Positions 36,237 through 46,060 of a stretch of DNA of 64,000 nucleotides are shown here, one piece after another. Every line of letters starts with the position of its first letter. The first letter of the stretch is position 1. Origin of the DNA: Saprospiraceae bacterium. GTDB lineage: Bacteria; Bacteroidota; Bacteroidia; Chitinophagales; Saprospiraceae. The DNA is taken from positions 1 through 64,000 of the forward strand of contig JADKAA010000027.1 of NCBI GenBank assembly GCA_016715465.1. The letters run 5' to 3'. The position numbers and the translations under genes are program-made. Below the pieces are notes generated by a model. That model was given only the letters and a program-made list of their open reading frames with translations. It ran no database searches and had not been told where the DNA came from.

Positions 36237-38288
36237 TTGCAAACCCTTCAACTCAATATCATCCCCTTCGCCCCACCGGCCACAACCAAAACCTTTGCGT
36301 TTTACAAAGAGTGGTTCCAGGGTGCGTATGCGGTATATATCAGTGAAGAGCTGTTGCCGGTAGTGCAGCATTTTCACAAACCCGACCCTGCAAAAGCAGA
36401 AACACATTGGTTGTACAGCGATTTTCTGCCGCTTCGGGATGGAGGCATAGAGTTGGAGATCGACCTAACGGTACACTTGCAGTTTGCGGAACATTATTAC
36501 CGCTTTTTAATCAGTAATCACTTCCGGGATATCGCACCCATCATGCGGCGCAATTTTACGCAGGAAGTAGAATTGTGGATGTTCGATACCACACTCAAAG
36601 GCAAAGAGTACAACCAATACTACAAGTTTACATTGGCAGTGCAGCACAGCATTCATAAAACACCTGAATTGATTATATCCTATGACGGCAATTCAAGAGT
36701 ACTTAAAAAGAGTATGGCAGAATTGCCGGGCTTAGACACCCTGATTTATCGCTGGATGAATTACAAAGGGCTGCTTTACCATTGGGGCGAATCTTTTCCT
36801 GACGAAGCATTACGCAACCAGCATGAAGTATTTCCTGTAATCAGCAACGAATTAGGAACAGAACTTGAAATCATTTTTCCAAAGTCAGATAGGGATAACC
36901 GATACCCAACCTTTTTCAAACTCATTACCGGTTTTTATACCAAGTACCTGAACAATGATGATTTCAGGAAAGTGATTCCCCTCTCACCAGATGGCTTTTT
37001 AATAAGGAACGAAGGCGAGTTTCATCGCATTGATTCCAATGCCAGTTTACTGGAATACGGAAATAAAGGAACCGGAATCGATCCGCACAACGACATAAAG
37101 GAGTATGGTCCATATAAAACAATTGAGCATCCACATAACGTAAAATTGTTTTTTGTCTATCAAAAATCTGATGCAGCCATAGTAAAGAATTTAAAAGACT
37201 GCTTCGATAATGGCTTCAAAAATGCACAGTCATTAAATGAATATGTAAAACTTCCTTATACCTATAAAGATGAATGGAGTATTGCATTTGATAGCCTGAA
37301 TGATGCTGTTAAAACCTGCTATCATGCTTTAGAAAACAGGCAAAAGGAACATAATGTAAGGTATCTGGTAATTTACCTTAGCCCGGTTTCAAAAGATGAT
37401 GCTACGCAGGAGGAAAAAAGAATTTATATCCGGTTAAAGGAAATGTTCTTGTTCTATGGCTACCATTCACAGGTGGTATTCAAAGGCAAGGTCAGCCGGG
37501 CGGATTTCAATTTCGCACTGCCAAACATACAAATAGCCATGCTGGCTAAGCTCGGAGGTGTTCCCTGGCGGCTTAACCGGGAACCTGCAAAGGAGCTCAT
37601 CGTTGGTATTGGGGCTTCCAAAGTCCGTTTCGCCAAAAGCAAAATGCTGGGCTCTGCCTTTTGTTTTGACAACGATGGAAAGTTCCGGCATTTCGATTGC
37701 TTCCCTGCTGATAATACACAAGCCCTTTCAGTTTCCATCCGGCTCGCCCTGCTTGATTTCAGAAAGAAAAATCCGGAAGCCAAACGGCTGGTTATTCACT
37801 TTTATAAGCTCATGAGCAAAAAGGAACTGAAACCGGTGCTGGATATGCTCTACGACCTCAAAGTGGATATACCGGTCATTATTTTAACCATCAACAAAAC
37901 AGTATCAAAAAACATATTAGCCTTTGATATAGCCGCCCCGGACACTATGATGCCCTTAACCGGCACCTATGTTCAGATAGCGGAAAGGCAGTATTTGCTG
38001 TACAACAACATCCGTTACACAGAAAACTCTTTTGTCAAGAAAACGAAATACCAGTTCCCGGTAAAAATTAAGATGACCTCAACCCAACTTGAATTGTTGG
38101 ATGACCCGGCGCTGGTCGATTTACTGATTGACCAGGTATATCAATTTAGTCGTATGTACTGGAAATCTGTTGCCCAGCAGAACCTGCCGGTAACCATCCT
38201 GTACCCCCAGATGGTGGCCGAGATATTCCCCTTCTTCAAAACCCCGGTTCTTTCGGATTTTGGGAAGGAGACGTTGTGGTTTTTGTAG
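36237..38288 (+). CDS. prokaryotic Argonaute (long type), PIWI catalytic residues apparently lost
   Basis: A 683-residue pAgo. The MID domain (about 330-450) keeps the 5'-phosphate pocket: Tyr and Lys in YIRLKEMFLFYGYHSQ, the Gln in the same stretch, and the Lys in AMLAKLGGVPWRL. PIWI follows to the canonical C-terminus GKETLWFL. At the first catalytic position active proteins have VGID, but here it is IVGIGASKV. The usual D in the RDG-like strand is replaced in LVIHFYKLMSKKE, so DNA or RNA cleavage is unlikely. The N-terminal 300 residues fit compact N and PAZ-like regions. The start is TTG at 36237, 41 bp after the helicase gene. No separate nuclease partner is next to it, so an unlinked or neighbouring effector is expected. 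Confidence 0.87.
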   Translation: MQTLQLNIIPFAPPATTKTFAFYKEWFQGAYAVYISEELLPVVQHFHKPDPAKAETHWLYSDFLPLRDGGIELEIDLTVHLQFAEHYYRFLISNHFRDIAPIMRRNFTQEVELWMFDTTLKGKEYNQYYKFTLAVQHSIHKTPELIISYDGNSRVLKKSMAELPGLDTLIYRWMNYKGLLYHWGESFPDEALRNQHEVFPVISNELGTELEIIFPKSDRDNRYPTFFKLITGFYTKYLNNDDFRKVIPLSPDGFLIRNEGEFHRIDSNASLLEYGNKGTGIDPHNDIKEYGPYKTIEHPHNVKLFFVYQKSDAAIVKNLKDCFDNGFKNAQSLNEYVKLPYTYKDEWSIAFDSLNDAVKTCYHALENRQKEHNVRYLVIYLSPVSKDDATQEEKRIYIRLKEMFLFYGYHSQVVFKGKVSRADFNFALPNIQIAMLAKLGGVPWRLNREPAKELIVGIGASKVRFAKSKMLGSAFCFDNDGKFRHFDCFPADNTQALSVSIRLALLDFRKKNPEAKRLVIHFYKLMSKKELKPVLDMLYDLKVDIPVIILTINKTVSKNILAFDIAAPDTMMPLTGTYVQIAERQYLLYNNIRYTENSFVKKTKYQFPVKIKMTSTQLELLDDPALVDLLIDQVYQFSRMYWKSVAQQNLPVTILYPQMVAEIFPFFKTPVLSDFGKETLWFL

Positions 38289-39664
38289 GGATAACTTCGG
38301 ATAACTGGGTTAATAATAGTTTTGACAAAGTAAAAATAAAGGACATAGTGTTTATTTCAGGAAATAACATAACCTTCTCTTATCAATCTGATAAGCAAGT
38401 ACTTAATAGTATTGGTTTTTCACTGGATAAGGCCGACACTTTAGCTATTGTTGGTCCCTCTGGGTGCGGAAAATCCACATTATTACGCATTCTCTCAGGA
38501 TTGTTATCAAGTTCTTCAGGAAATCATTTGACTGGTGACGTGGTAATAGACAGCCTTACTTCAAACGAGTATAGGGAAACAGGTAAACTGGCTTTTATGT
38601 TTCAGGATGCTACACTTCTGCCTCACCTTTCCGTAAGGCAAAATATAGGACTGCCATTGAAAATAAAAGGCATTGATGAAAACGGAAAAGTCGAAAGCCT
38701 GATTAAGGCAGTTGGTTTGGAAGATGCTGCTGATTATTTGCCCAAACAATTATCAGGTGGTATGAGAACAAGGGTGGCTTTGGCAAGGGCTTTTGTAACA
38801 GAGCCTGAACTGTTATTACTGGATGAACCATTTTCAGCTTTGGACATTGCTTGGAAAAGCAAACTGTACATAGAACTTGAAGAACTCAGAGAACTATATA
38901 ATACTACCGTAATTATGGTTACTCATGATGTACAGGAAGCCATTTTGCTTTCCGATAAAATAATTGTACTAAACCGATTTGGACAAATACAACCTCCGGA
39001 ACATCCTGTTGTGTCCACAATGTCTCATTCAGAACGAGTAAATAACATTAGTGGATTTCTGCAACAGGAGCACTACCAAAAACTATTTGTCTCAATTCAG
39101 GACATTATCTTAAAAGATGGTAAAAGATTCAACATATCAAAAAAAGAAGCGCTGCATCTTATTGATAATATCATCCGGATAGCAGGAGACGAAAGAAACG
39201 AAAAGTCTTTATCTAAAAACGAATTGGATGCAATAAGAGATTTTTCAAATGATGTTGAAATAAACGCAAAACTGTTAACTGCCTTTGCTAAAGCGGAAAC
39301 AGACTACCTCAAATACCAGCTTATTTGGGATATTCTTGAATTTGACGCACTGCCTGGGTCAGTACATGATGAAATATTTGCTTACTATTTTAAAAATATT
39401 GAAACTTTCTCCGAATACTCAAGACAATGGTATGCTCTGCATGACGATGAAAGATTTTTTAATATTCTTAAAGGAAGAATTGAAAGCAATAAAGGATATA
39501 ACTCAAAAAAGAAATGGATTTATTTGTGTGACTTGTATGCAGTAAAGAAATTACCTGAATTAAGTTCCTTTCTTGAAGATGTAATTGAAGCCAAAATAGA
39601 ACAGTTAAATTATCCATTTGCTAAAGAGGTCGCAAAACAGGTTAAAGCAAAAATTAAAGAATGA
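38276..39664 (+). CDS. ABC transporter ATPase (SsuB/TauB-like) with long C-terminal extension
   Basis: A 462-residue protein. The ATPase domain occupies about residues 25-265: VGPSGCGKSTLLRILSG (Walker A, near 60), FMFQDATLLPHLSVRQN (Q-loop), LSGGMRTRVALARAF (signature, near 158), LLLLDEPFSALD (Walker B, near 180) and VTHDVQEAI (switch His). It is closest to nitrate/sulfonate/taurine import ATPases. The remaining ~195 residues are an unusual helical region (FNISKKEALHLIDNIIRIAG, FYAKAETDYLKYQLIWDI-like pattern, YSRQWYALHDDERFF) absent from SsuB/TauB. The GTG start at 38276 overlaps the Argonaute stop; a GTG near 38348 is an alternative. Confidence 0.8.
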   Translation: MVFVGITSDNWVNNSFDKVKIKDIVFISGNNITFSYQSDKQVLNSIGFSLDKADTLAIVGPSGCGKSTLLRILSGLLSSSSGNHLTGDVVIDSLTSNEYRETGKLAFMFQDATLLPHLSVRQNIGLPLKIKGIDENGKVESLIKAVGLEDAADYLPKQLSGGMRTRVALARAFVTEPELLLLDEPFSALDIAWKSKLYIELEELRELYNTTVIMVTHDVQEAILLSDKIIVLNRFGQIQPPEHPVVSTMSHSERVNNISGFLQQEHYQKLFVSIQDIILKDGKRFNISKKEALHLIDNIIRIAGDERNEKSLSKNELDAIRDFSNDVEINAKLLTAFAKAETDYLKYQLIWDILEFDALPGSVHDEIFAYYFKNIETFSEYSRQWYALHDDERFFNILKGRIESNKGYNSKKKWIYLCDLYAVKKLPELSSFLEDVIEAKIEQLNYPFAKEVAKQVKAKIKE

Positions 39665-40401
39665 AGAATAAGATACTTTACATACTGCTTGGTGTCCTGT
39701 TGTTGGTTGCATGGCAATATTTTGGAAGCACCAGCCAAACGGTGAGGCTGTTGCTTTCTTCTCCATCGTTAGTAGCAAACTATTTTGGAGAGAATTATAC
39801 TGCACTGTTACAGGCATTGCAAGCTACTTTTATTGAAGCTGTTGCTGGTTTATTGATAGCAATTATTTTCAGTTTTGGAACCATGATACTTTGTTTTCAT
39901 TTTCCGAAGTTGATGGATTTTGTATTACCCATTATGATAACATCACAGGTAATACCATTGATTGTGTTAGCACCTTTTTTTATTATTCTTTTTGGCATTG
40001 GCCTGAGTTCTAAAGTTGCGATGGCGGCCCTAATGTGTTTCTTTCCAATCTTTGTAAATTTTGCTCAGGGTTACAAGGCTATCAACCAAAACATCCATGA
40101 ACTTATGCACATTTACAATGCGGGTACATGGACAAGAATACGACAAGTGTATTTCCCTCTTTCTATGCCCAGCATAATGGCAGGTTTGAAAATAAGTGCA
40201 ACGCTGGCAGTGATTGGGGCAATTGTGGCGGAGTTTAACGGAGCAAAAGTTGGGTTAGGAAAAAACTTATACTTAGCTGCAAAACGATTGGAACCTGATA
40301 TGATGATGAGTTCTTTGTTGCTTTCGGCATTACTTGGCGGTGTGGTCTATCTCTGTATAAGTATCATAGAAAATAAATTAGGTAAATGGTACAAGGCGTA
40401 A
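39661..40401 (+). CDS. ABC transporter permease (SsuC/TauC-like)
   Basis: A six-helix permease of 246 residues of the binding-protein-dependent transport family. Helices include ILYILLGVLLLVAWQYFG, AVAGLLIAIIFSFGTMIL and LPIMITSQVIPLIVLAPFFI. The cytoplasmic coupling loop is EAA-like (IYNAGTWTRIRQVYFPLSMPS), followed by KISATLAVIGAIVAEFNG. It overlaps the ATPase gene by 4 bp and the methyltransferase gene by 16 bp. With the ATPase and the lipoprotein at 41798 it makes a complete importer. Confidence 0.88.
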   Translation: MKNKILYILLGVLLLVAWQYFGSTSQTVRLLLSSPSLVANYFGENYTALLQALQATFIEAVAGLLIAIIFSFGTMILCFHFPKLMDFVLPIMITSQVIPLIVLAPFFIILFGIGLSSKVAMAALMCFFPIFVNFAQGYKAINQNIHELMHIYNAGTWTRIRQVYFPLSMPSIMAGLKISATLAVIGAIVAEFNGAKVGLGKNLYLAAKRLEPDMMMSSLLLSALLGGVVYLCISIIENKLGKWYKA

Positions 40402-41090
40402 ATACATATTGGACAAAAGAAGCTGGTGATTTTCATAAAATTGATAATGTAGAAAGGGATATTCTATTGCCTTATGTGGCTCAGATAATTAATGATTTAA
40501 ATCCGAAAAAACTACTTGATTATGGTTGCGGCAGTGGTTATTTGGCTTGGCTGATTAAAAGGAATACTGAAATTTCATTGTACGACATTAATCCTCAGGT
40601 AATAGATGAATATCAACAATGGAATATCACTAACGTTGTGATTCCCGTAAAAGACAAAAGCCAGATAAGGGACAATTATTACGATGTAGTAGTGCAGACA
40701 TCTGTATTAATGTGTGTTCCTGTAATTGAGGGAATAAGAGAGATTTTTAAAGACAATTATACGGCATTGAAGTCAGGCGGGAGCCTCGTAGTTGTCATTA
40801 CACACCCTTGTTTTCTGCAATATCATTTCGGGCACTATTATACATCTCTCAATCAAGACAACTTTAATTACTTGGAGAACACAACGAAGTATCAGGTGTA
40901 TATGAAACAGCCTGATAAAAACCCTATTGTATTCACTGACTATAACTGGAACTTATCAACTATAATAAATGAAATTATCAAGGCAGGATTTTCACTAACT
41001 AAAATGGTTGAGCATCCTGATTTAAAATCAAAATATTTTGAACCTAATAACCTTGTATCGCCTTGGTTATTTTTAATCGCTAAGAAGTAA
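40386..41090 (+). CDS. class I SAM-dependent methyltransferase (first of a tandem pair)
   Basis: A small-molecule-type Rossmann methyltransferase of 234 residues. Motif I is KKLLDYGCGSGYLAWL near residue 38, followed by ISLYDINPQVIDEY and the motif IV region NYYDVVVQTSVLMC. TYPE-like C-terminal features include VVITHPCFLQYHFGHYY and NWNLSTIINEIIKAGFSL. The ATG overlaps the permease stop. The substrate is unknown; its placement between importer genes suggests it acts on the imported compound or a signal made from it. It is clearly paralogous to the next gene. Confidence 0.82.
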   Translation: MVQGVNTYWTKEAGDFHKIDNVERDILLPYVAQIINDLNPKKLLDYGCGSGYLAWLIKRNTEISLYDINPQVIDEYQQWNITNVVIPVKDKSQIRDNYYDVVVQTSVLMCVPVIEGIREIFKDNYTALKSGGSLVVVITHPCFLQYHFGHYYTSLNQDNFNYLENTTKYQVYMKQPDKNPIVFTDYNWNLSTIINEIIKAGFSLTKMVEHPDLKSKYFEPNNLVSPWLFLIAKK

Positions 41091-41796
41091 ATGAGTTTTA
41101 AAGACACATATTGGAGCACAGAGGAAGTAGAACGGCTGTATAAAGCGGAAAATCCCGAACAGGCTATAATACAACCTATCATAGCCAAACAGGTTGTGGA
41201 GTTGAACCCTGCACATATACTTGATTATGGCTGCGGTGATGCTTATATGGCTAAAATTTTACCAGACAACATCAACATTGATTTATACGACAGAAACCAA
41301 CAATCTTTAGAAAAGTATTTCAAACACTTAATAAGCCAAACTGTAAAAGATTGTATGATGAAAGTGATTTTCAAAATGATTTTTACGACTGCATAGTTTT
41401 AAGTTTTGTATTGTGTGTGTGGATAGTTTGGAAGACCAATACAGAATTTTAAGAAAACTTAAAACCGCTTTAAAAAAATCTTCGGGAAGGTTGATTATTA
41501 CCAATTCTCATCCTTGCTTCTTACAGTATGAGTTTACCGCTTTTAAAACAAATCTAAGTCCTGAAAATTTCAATTATTTCAATAACGGAATTCCGTATGA
41601 AGTTTCTATAAAACAACCCAACGGAAACCCTGATGTAACCTTTACAGATTACCAATGGCAATTATCCGTTTGGATAAATATGGCTATTGAGTGTGGCTTT
41701 GCATTGCAGGAAATGATAGAAGTTACCGACCAACCTTACAAAGATTTAAATGAAAACAAATTATATCCACCATTTTTAATACTAAAATTCAAATGA
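41091..41796 (+). CDS. class I SAM-dependent methyltransferase (second of a tandem pair), frameshifted
   Basis: About 235 residues, starting one base after the previous stop. Motif I is AHILDYGCGDAYMAKIL; NIDLYDRNQQSLEKY follows. One or more bases are missing around 41340-41410, after which the other frame resumes with VDSLEDQYRILRKLKTALK and continues in register with the paralogue: IITNSHPCFLQYEF matches VVITHPCFLQYHF, and FTDYQWQLSVWINM matches FTDYNWNLSTIINE. Duplication followed by divergence is evident. Whether the break is real or an error needs reads. Confidence 0.75.
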
Positions 41797-41797
41797 T

Positions 41798-42772
41798 ATG
41801 AAACGACTGATCATACTTCTTCCGTTCATTTTAGCTCTTCTGGTTGGTTGCGACAACCACAGGCGAGGAGATATTCAAAAAGTAAATCTTCGCCAGGAAT
41901 GGTTTGCCAATGCGAGTTATTTGGGGGAAGTGGTCGCCATTAATGAAACAGATTCGTTGAACGGATTGGATATTAACCTAATTGAAGGGGCCGACGATGT
42001 TGACCCGATTAAAATGGTGATTTCGGGTAATGATAAATTTGGTGTATGTGGGGCCGACAGGGTTTTTACTGCAAATGAAAACGGGGCTGATTTGGTCGTG
42101 ATTGGTGTAGTGAACTATATAAACCCAACAGTCTTTATAGCTAAGGAAAATTTAAATGTTCGTATGCCTAAAGATTTTGAAGGTAAAAAGGTTGGTGTAT
42201 TTACTGGTAATAATACCGAAATGATATACCGTACATTGGTGAGAAAGGCAGGCTTGAACAAAAACAAAATAACAGAAGTGGAAGCACCTTTTGATTTGGG
42301 TTCTTTCATAGCAGGTGCTTATGATATAAGACCAGCTTACATTTTTGATGAAACAGTTTCTTTAGATAAAGAAGGAATCAAATACACAGTTGTAAAACCA
42401 CAGGATTACGGAGTTTCATTTATTGGAACTGTATATTTTACTAAACGAAGTACAATTGAGAAAGAACCTGACCTGGTACAGGAATTTATTAATTCAATAG
42501 CACAAGGTTGGAAGATCGCATTGAATAATCCTGAAAAAGCACTCAGCTACTTAGCAGCCTACAATAAGACCATTGACATAAACAGGGAAAGGGCGTCATT
42601 TAAAGCAGGGATTGATTATTTCAGGGGTGAAAATGGCAAAGTGCTGACATCTGACATTCAGAAATGGAAACAAATGGGTAGCGACTTAAAAGATTTAGGT
42701 GTTATCAAAGCCTTTGATGCGGATAAGTTTATTAATAGCACTTTTATTAATAAATATCACGACAAAAATTAG
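41798..42772 (+). CDS. ABC transporter substrate-binding lipoprotein (SsuA/THI5/NMT1-like)
   Basis: A 324-residue lipoprotein: signal MKRLIILLPFILALLVGC with the lipobox Cys at residue 18. The mature part is a type II periplasmic binding fold of the NMT1/SsuA class: LRQEWFANASYLGEVVA near residue 32, FGVCGADRVFTANENGADLVVIG, KVGVFTGNNTEMIYRTL, and FTKRSTIEKEPDLVQEFIN near residue 218. This class binds sulfonates, nitrate, thiamine precursors or other small anions and pyrimidines; the ligand cannot be read here. It is separated from its permease by the two methyltransferase genes, an unusual order. Confidence 0.87.
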   Translation: MKRLIILLPFILALLVGCDNHRRGDIQKVNLRQEWFANASYLGEVVAINETDSLNGLDINLIEGADDVDPIKMVISGNDKFGVCGADRVFTANENGADLVVIGVVNYINPTVFIAKENLNVRMPKDFEGKKVGVFTGNNTEMIYRTLVRKAGLNKNKITEVEAPFDLGSFIAGAYDIRPAYIFDETVSLDKEGIKYTVVKPQDYGVSFIGTVYFTKRSTIEKEPDLVQEFINSIAQGWKIALNNPEKALSYLAAYNKTIDINRERASFKAGIDYFRGENGKVLTSDIQKWKQMGSDLKDLGVIKAFDADKFINSTFINKYHDKN

Positions 42773-42774
42773 TT

Positions 42775-44334
42775 ATGACCCAAGAAGACGAACAAATACT
42801 GAAGCAGATTAATAGTATCTGGCGAAAAACGGATGCTTTTTTGGTAAACCATGACAATAGTTTGCTGTTGTTTGATTTTACAACTGTATCGCATTTTGAA
42901 AATAGTGATGAGAAAAGAATCAAATCCATCTATCAGTACAAAATAAGAAATTACAAGAATTTATTATTAGAATATTTTGAGGAATATGGATACTCGATTC
43001 CCCAAAATGCTTCTGGCAATAAGCCATCTATTTATAATGTAAAAGAGTATTCCGAACCTCTTGTATTAAGTGCTCCGATTCCTGATATCTATCCTGAAAC
43101 TGTAAATCAAAAGAAAGAAGTGCCACTAGATACCTGGGAGGCCTTTGTCGAGAATAAAAAGATTGCAGGGGCCTCATGGATATTATTCAAGGATTTTTAT
43201 AGTAATGAAGAAACAAAAGAACGCATAGAAGTTGGAGTATATATTCTTTTGCACAAACCTGTTGCATTATGGGATGAAGATAAATCTCAACAAGAGGATG
43301 AAATTAACAAGTTTATACACTTTGAAGTTATACAATTTTTATATGACAATAGTATCGCTTATATGTCAAAACAGTATGTGAAGGAAAAGTTCGAAAAAAA
43401 ACAACTCAATCGTGAAAAGATGCTTTATGTTGGCATGGGGCACTACATAAAAAATAGTACGCTTGGATTAGAAGCACACGAAAATGAAATTATACAGTAT
43501 TTGAAATCGCTAACAAATACAGATACTAAAATTCTTGTAACCGCTCAATTACAGAAGCTTATTTATAGTTTAATCCGGCTTTATCTTCAAATACGGCAGA
43601 TTGCAGGTTCGGGTGTTATTGACGTAAAGGTTATACAAACAAAAGTTCAGGTTAATTTGTATAATTTAATTAATCTAATTTACCTCCATATCATTATTAC
43701 AAGGGGAAAATTTTATATATCCTTGGATAACCCCAATAATCTTGATTCTATAAAAAACATAGTTACACATCAAAATGAAATAATCGGAAAACTGACTGAG
43801 TTATTGCAAAATCAAACGTTTGAGCAAGCGGATATTGATGCTGTCTTATCAAAAAATGATGAGATTGATTCATTTCATTCGTTAGCAAAAAGCGGATACG
43901 AAATACTCATAAAAATTGACCCGATCTTGAAAATGAAAGTAGAGTTAAACAGCATTCAATTCAAATATTTATATACAGTATTTGCAGAAATATTCGATAA
44001 CTGTTTTAGTAACAAACATTCTCCGGGTTCAAGAACTGCATATTTGTATTTTGGAAATGATTATCAGGATTACAATACAATTACAGTCAGTTCCAGGGAT
44101 TCTTCCATAGATATGGATAATTTATTCAAATTTGAAGATAGTGAATTATGTAGCGATTGTGCTTCAACAGGAAACGGAGTTAAGATTGTACAATCTGCAT
44201 TGGACAACGAATATTTGAAATCTAAGTTATTGATTCCAAAGGACTCTAAATCTAAATCATTCACAATGTCCAATGGGGGAGAAATAAGTGTATTTGAGTA
44301 TCGAGTTAAACTGAACAAAAATCTTTTTATATGA
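42775..44334 (+). CDS. histidine-kinase-like protein with HATPase domain
   Basis: A 519-residue soluble protein with no signal or membrane helix. A probable H-box is MGHYIKNSTLGLEAHENE, with H223 as candidate phospho-acceptor. The GHKL ATPase follows: N-box AEIFDNCFSNK (E405, D408, N409), a degenerate G1 region (SSRDSSIDMDN) and G2-like STGNGVKIVQSAL. The N-terminal 200 residues are an unidentified sensor region (DTWEAFVENKKIAGASWILF, VGVYILLHKPVALWDED). It starts 2 bp after the binding protein and overlaps the receiver gene by 4 bp, so it is very likely the kinase for the receiver-like proteins that follow. Confidence 0.72.
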   Translation: MTQEDEQILKQINSIWRKTDAFLVNHDNSLLLFDFTTVSHFENSDEKRIKSIYQYKIRNYKNLLLEYFEEYGYSIPQNASGNKPSIYNVKEYSEPLVLSAPIPDIYPETVNQKKEVPLDTWEAFVENKKIAGASWILFKDFYSNEETKERIEVGVYILLHKPVALWDEDKSQQEDEINKFIHFEVIQFLYDNSIAYMSKQYVKEKFEKKQLNREKMLYVGMGHYIKNSTLGLEAHENEIIQYLKSLTNTDTKILVTAQLQKLIYSLIRLYLQIRQIAGSGVIDVKVIQTKVQVNLYNLINLIYLHIIITRGKFYISLDNPNNLDSIKNIVTHQNEIIGKLTELLQNQTFEQADIDAVLSKNDEIDSFHSLAKSGYEILIKIDPILKMKVELNSIQFKYLYTVFAEIFDNCFSNKHSPGSRTAYLYFGNDYQDYNTITVSSRDSSIDMDNLFKFEDSELCSDCASTGNGVKIVQSALDNEYLKSKLLIPKDSKSKSFTMSNGGEISVFEYRVKLNKNLFI

Positions 44335-46048
44335 AGCGCTTTGAAATCGCAATTATAGATGACCAGGGCCTTGATACCGGGTTTGGCAGATTCTTGGCAT
44401 TGTTGTATAAGAATCAATACTTGTCATCTAATGATTTTGCATTGGTGCAAAAAAAAGATTATACAGATGGATTGGGAAAAAATATGATACAAAACTCAAT
44501 TGCTTTTCAGATATACACCCATAATTACGGTAATCAGGGTTTTAAAAAATGTTTTTGTGAAGCATTTAGTGACTTTGATAGTAGAAAAGATCAATTTGAT
44601 ATTTATATTTTTGACCTCAATTTTATTGAGCAGGACAATAACTCATTTTATCCGTTACATTCCAAAAATCAATGCGACACAAGTAAGAAATTTAAGAAAG
44701 GATTGACCTTAGATAAGGTGAATGACTCAGACAAATCAACCTTAATTGCGGGGCTTGAATTTTATCATTGTTTAAAGCCCTCATTTAAGCCTAAAATAAT
44801 TTATTCGGCAGCACAAGAAACGGCAGTACTTCGTAGCTCAGTCAAACTGTTTAATTCAAGGCTCTACGATACATTTATAGTAGATGTTACCGCCCCGGCA
44901 GAAGTAAGAAATGATAGCAATGACCCTTTCGAGAATATGGGAGATGTGTCAAGGACATTTGATGCTATAGATATCTACTTTCAATCCCGTCAAATAGCCA
45001 TTATCAACAGCCAATTATTAGACAAAGTACAATTGTTAAGCAAAATTGTTAAAGAGTGGAATGGAAAAGTGGAAAATGCAGATGAACCTTTAATACCTGA
45101 TAACGGAACCGACTCTAATCCTGCAAATTGTTGGAGTTTAAGAACGTTGTTTCCAAAGCAGGTAAACAGGATTGAGTTGGGGATTGATGTGGAGGAGAAT
45201 ACAACTAAAATATTGGAAACGATAGGCAACTTGAATTTCCCTTCTATTTACAAATTCTTAGTTCATGACCATGGAAATTTAAACGGTATGGAATATGAAA
45301 ATGTAAAAAATGAACCAATCGTTATAAATAGATTTCCTGCAATACTTGATTTGGAGTTTAATACTACCGAAAAAGTAACATATGAAAAATTTAGTGAGAT
45401 TGTCCCTAATCAATCAGCCTATAGTCATAAGACTATAAGAAGGAAGATTTATGATATTAATTTTGATGTTCAGAATCAAACAGTTTACAAAGAGTCAAAC
45501 GGAACTCTTGAGGAAAAAAAACCTCTAGAATTGTTACTGGATTAACCGAAGATGGTCGGATTAGTCAAGCAGTTCGGAAAATGGCTGAGTATGGTTTCTA
45601 TCTCGGAGATTTAAAGCTTATCTACTTAATAATTGATTCTAACTCAAAATATAATTTTAGTGATACCTATAAAGAGGCTAAGAAAACGAATGGCGAAGAG
45701 CTGCCAAAGCCCAAACTAACAATTTCCTATTTCTCTCAAGAGGTAATAGTAAATATTAGTTACGATTCTGATAATGAATATTACACGCAATCTAATTTGC
45801 ATATTAATCCTATTTATGAAGGAATTAAAAAGTTATTGCAAAACAGACAAGATTGGAAGATAATCGACCAATTAGGCCCCACCCAAATATTTAAAATCCT
45901 GGCGTACCGCTATAACACAGAATTCGAAGTTAGAGTAGGGAAATTATCTTTTTCTGCTGGTCGTTTCGGGATTACTGATATTCAAACTAATGATGATGGA
46001 GACAAAACTTATTTTCAATTCAAATTACCGACTCTAATAAAATCTTAA
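44331..46048 (+). CDS. response-regulator-like protein 1, frameshifted
   Basis: About 571 residues. The first 150 form a receiver-like domain: IAIIDDQ (acidic pair at 10-11), FDIYIFDLNF with D95 as candidate phospho-acceptor, and KIIYSAAQE with the Ser of the switch. A large insert precedes the fourth strand. The C-terminal 350 residues match nothing I know and contain no recognised DNA-binding domain. The frame shifts in a run of eight A at 45513-45520; the second frame continues TSRIVTGLTEDGRISQAV and then the stretch up to the stop at 46048. Translation of the start overlaps the kinase gene. Confidence 0.65.
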
Positions 46049-46060
46049 AAGGAGAATAAT

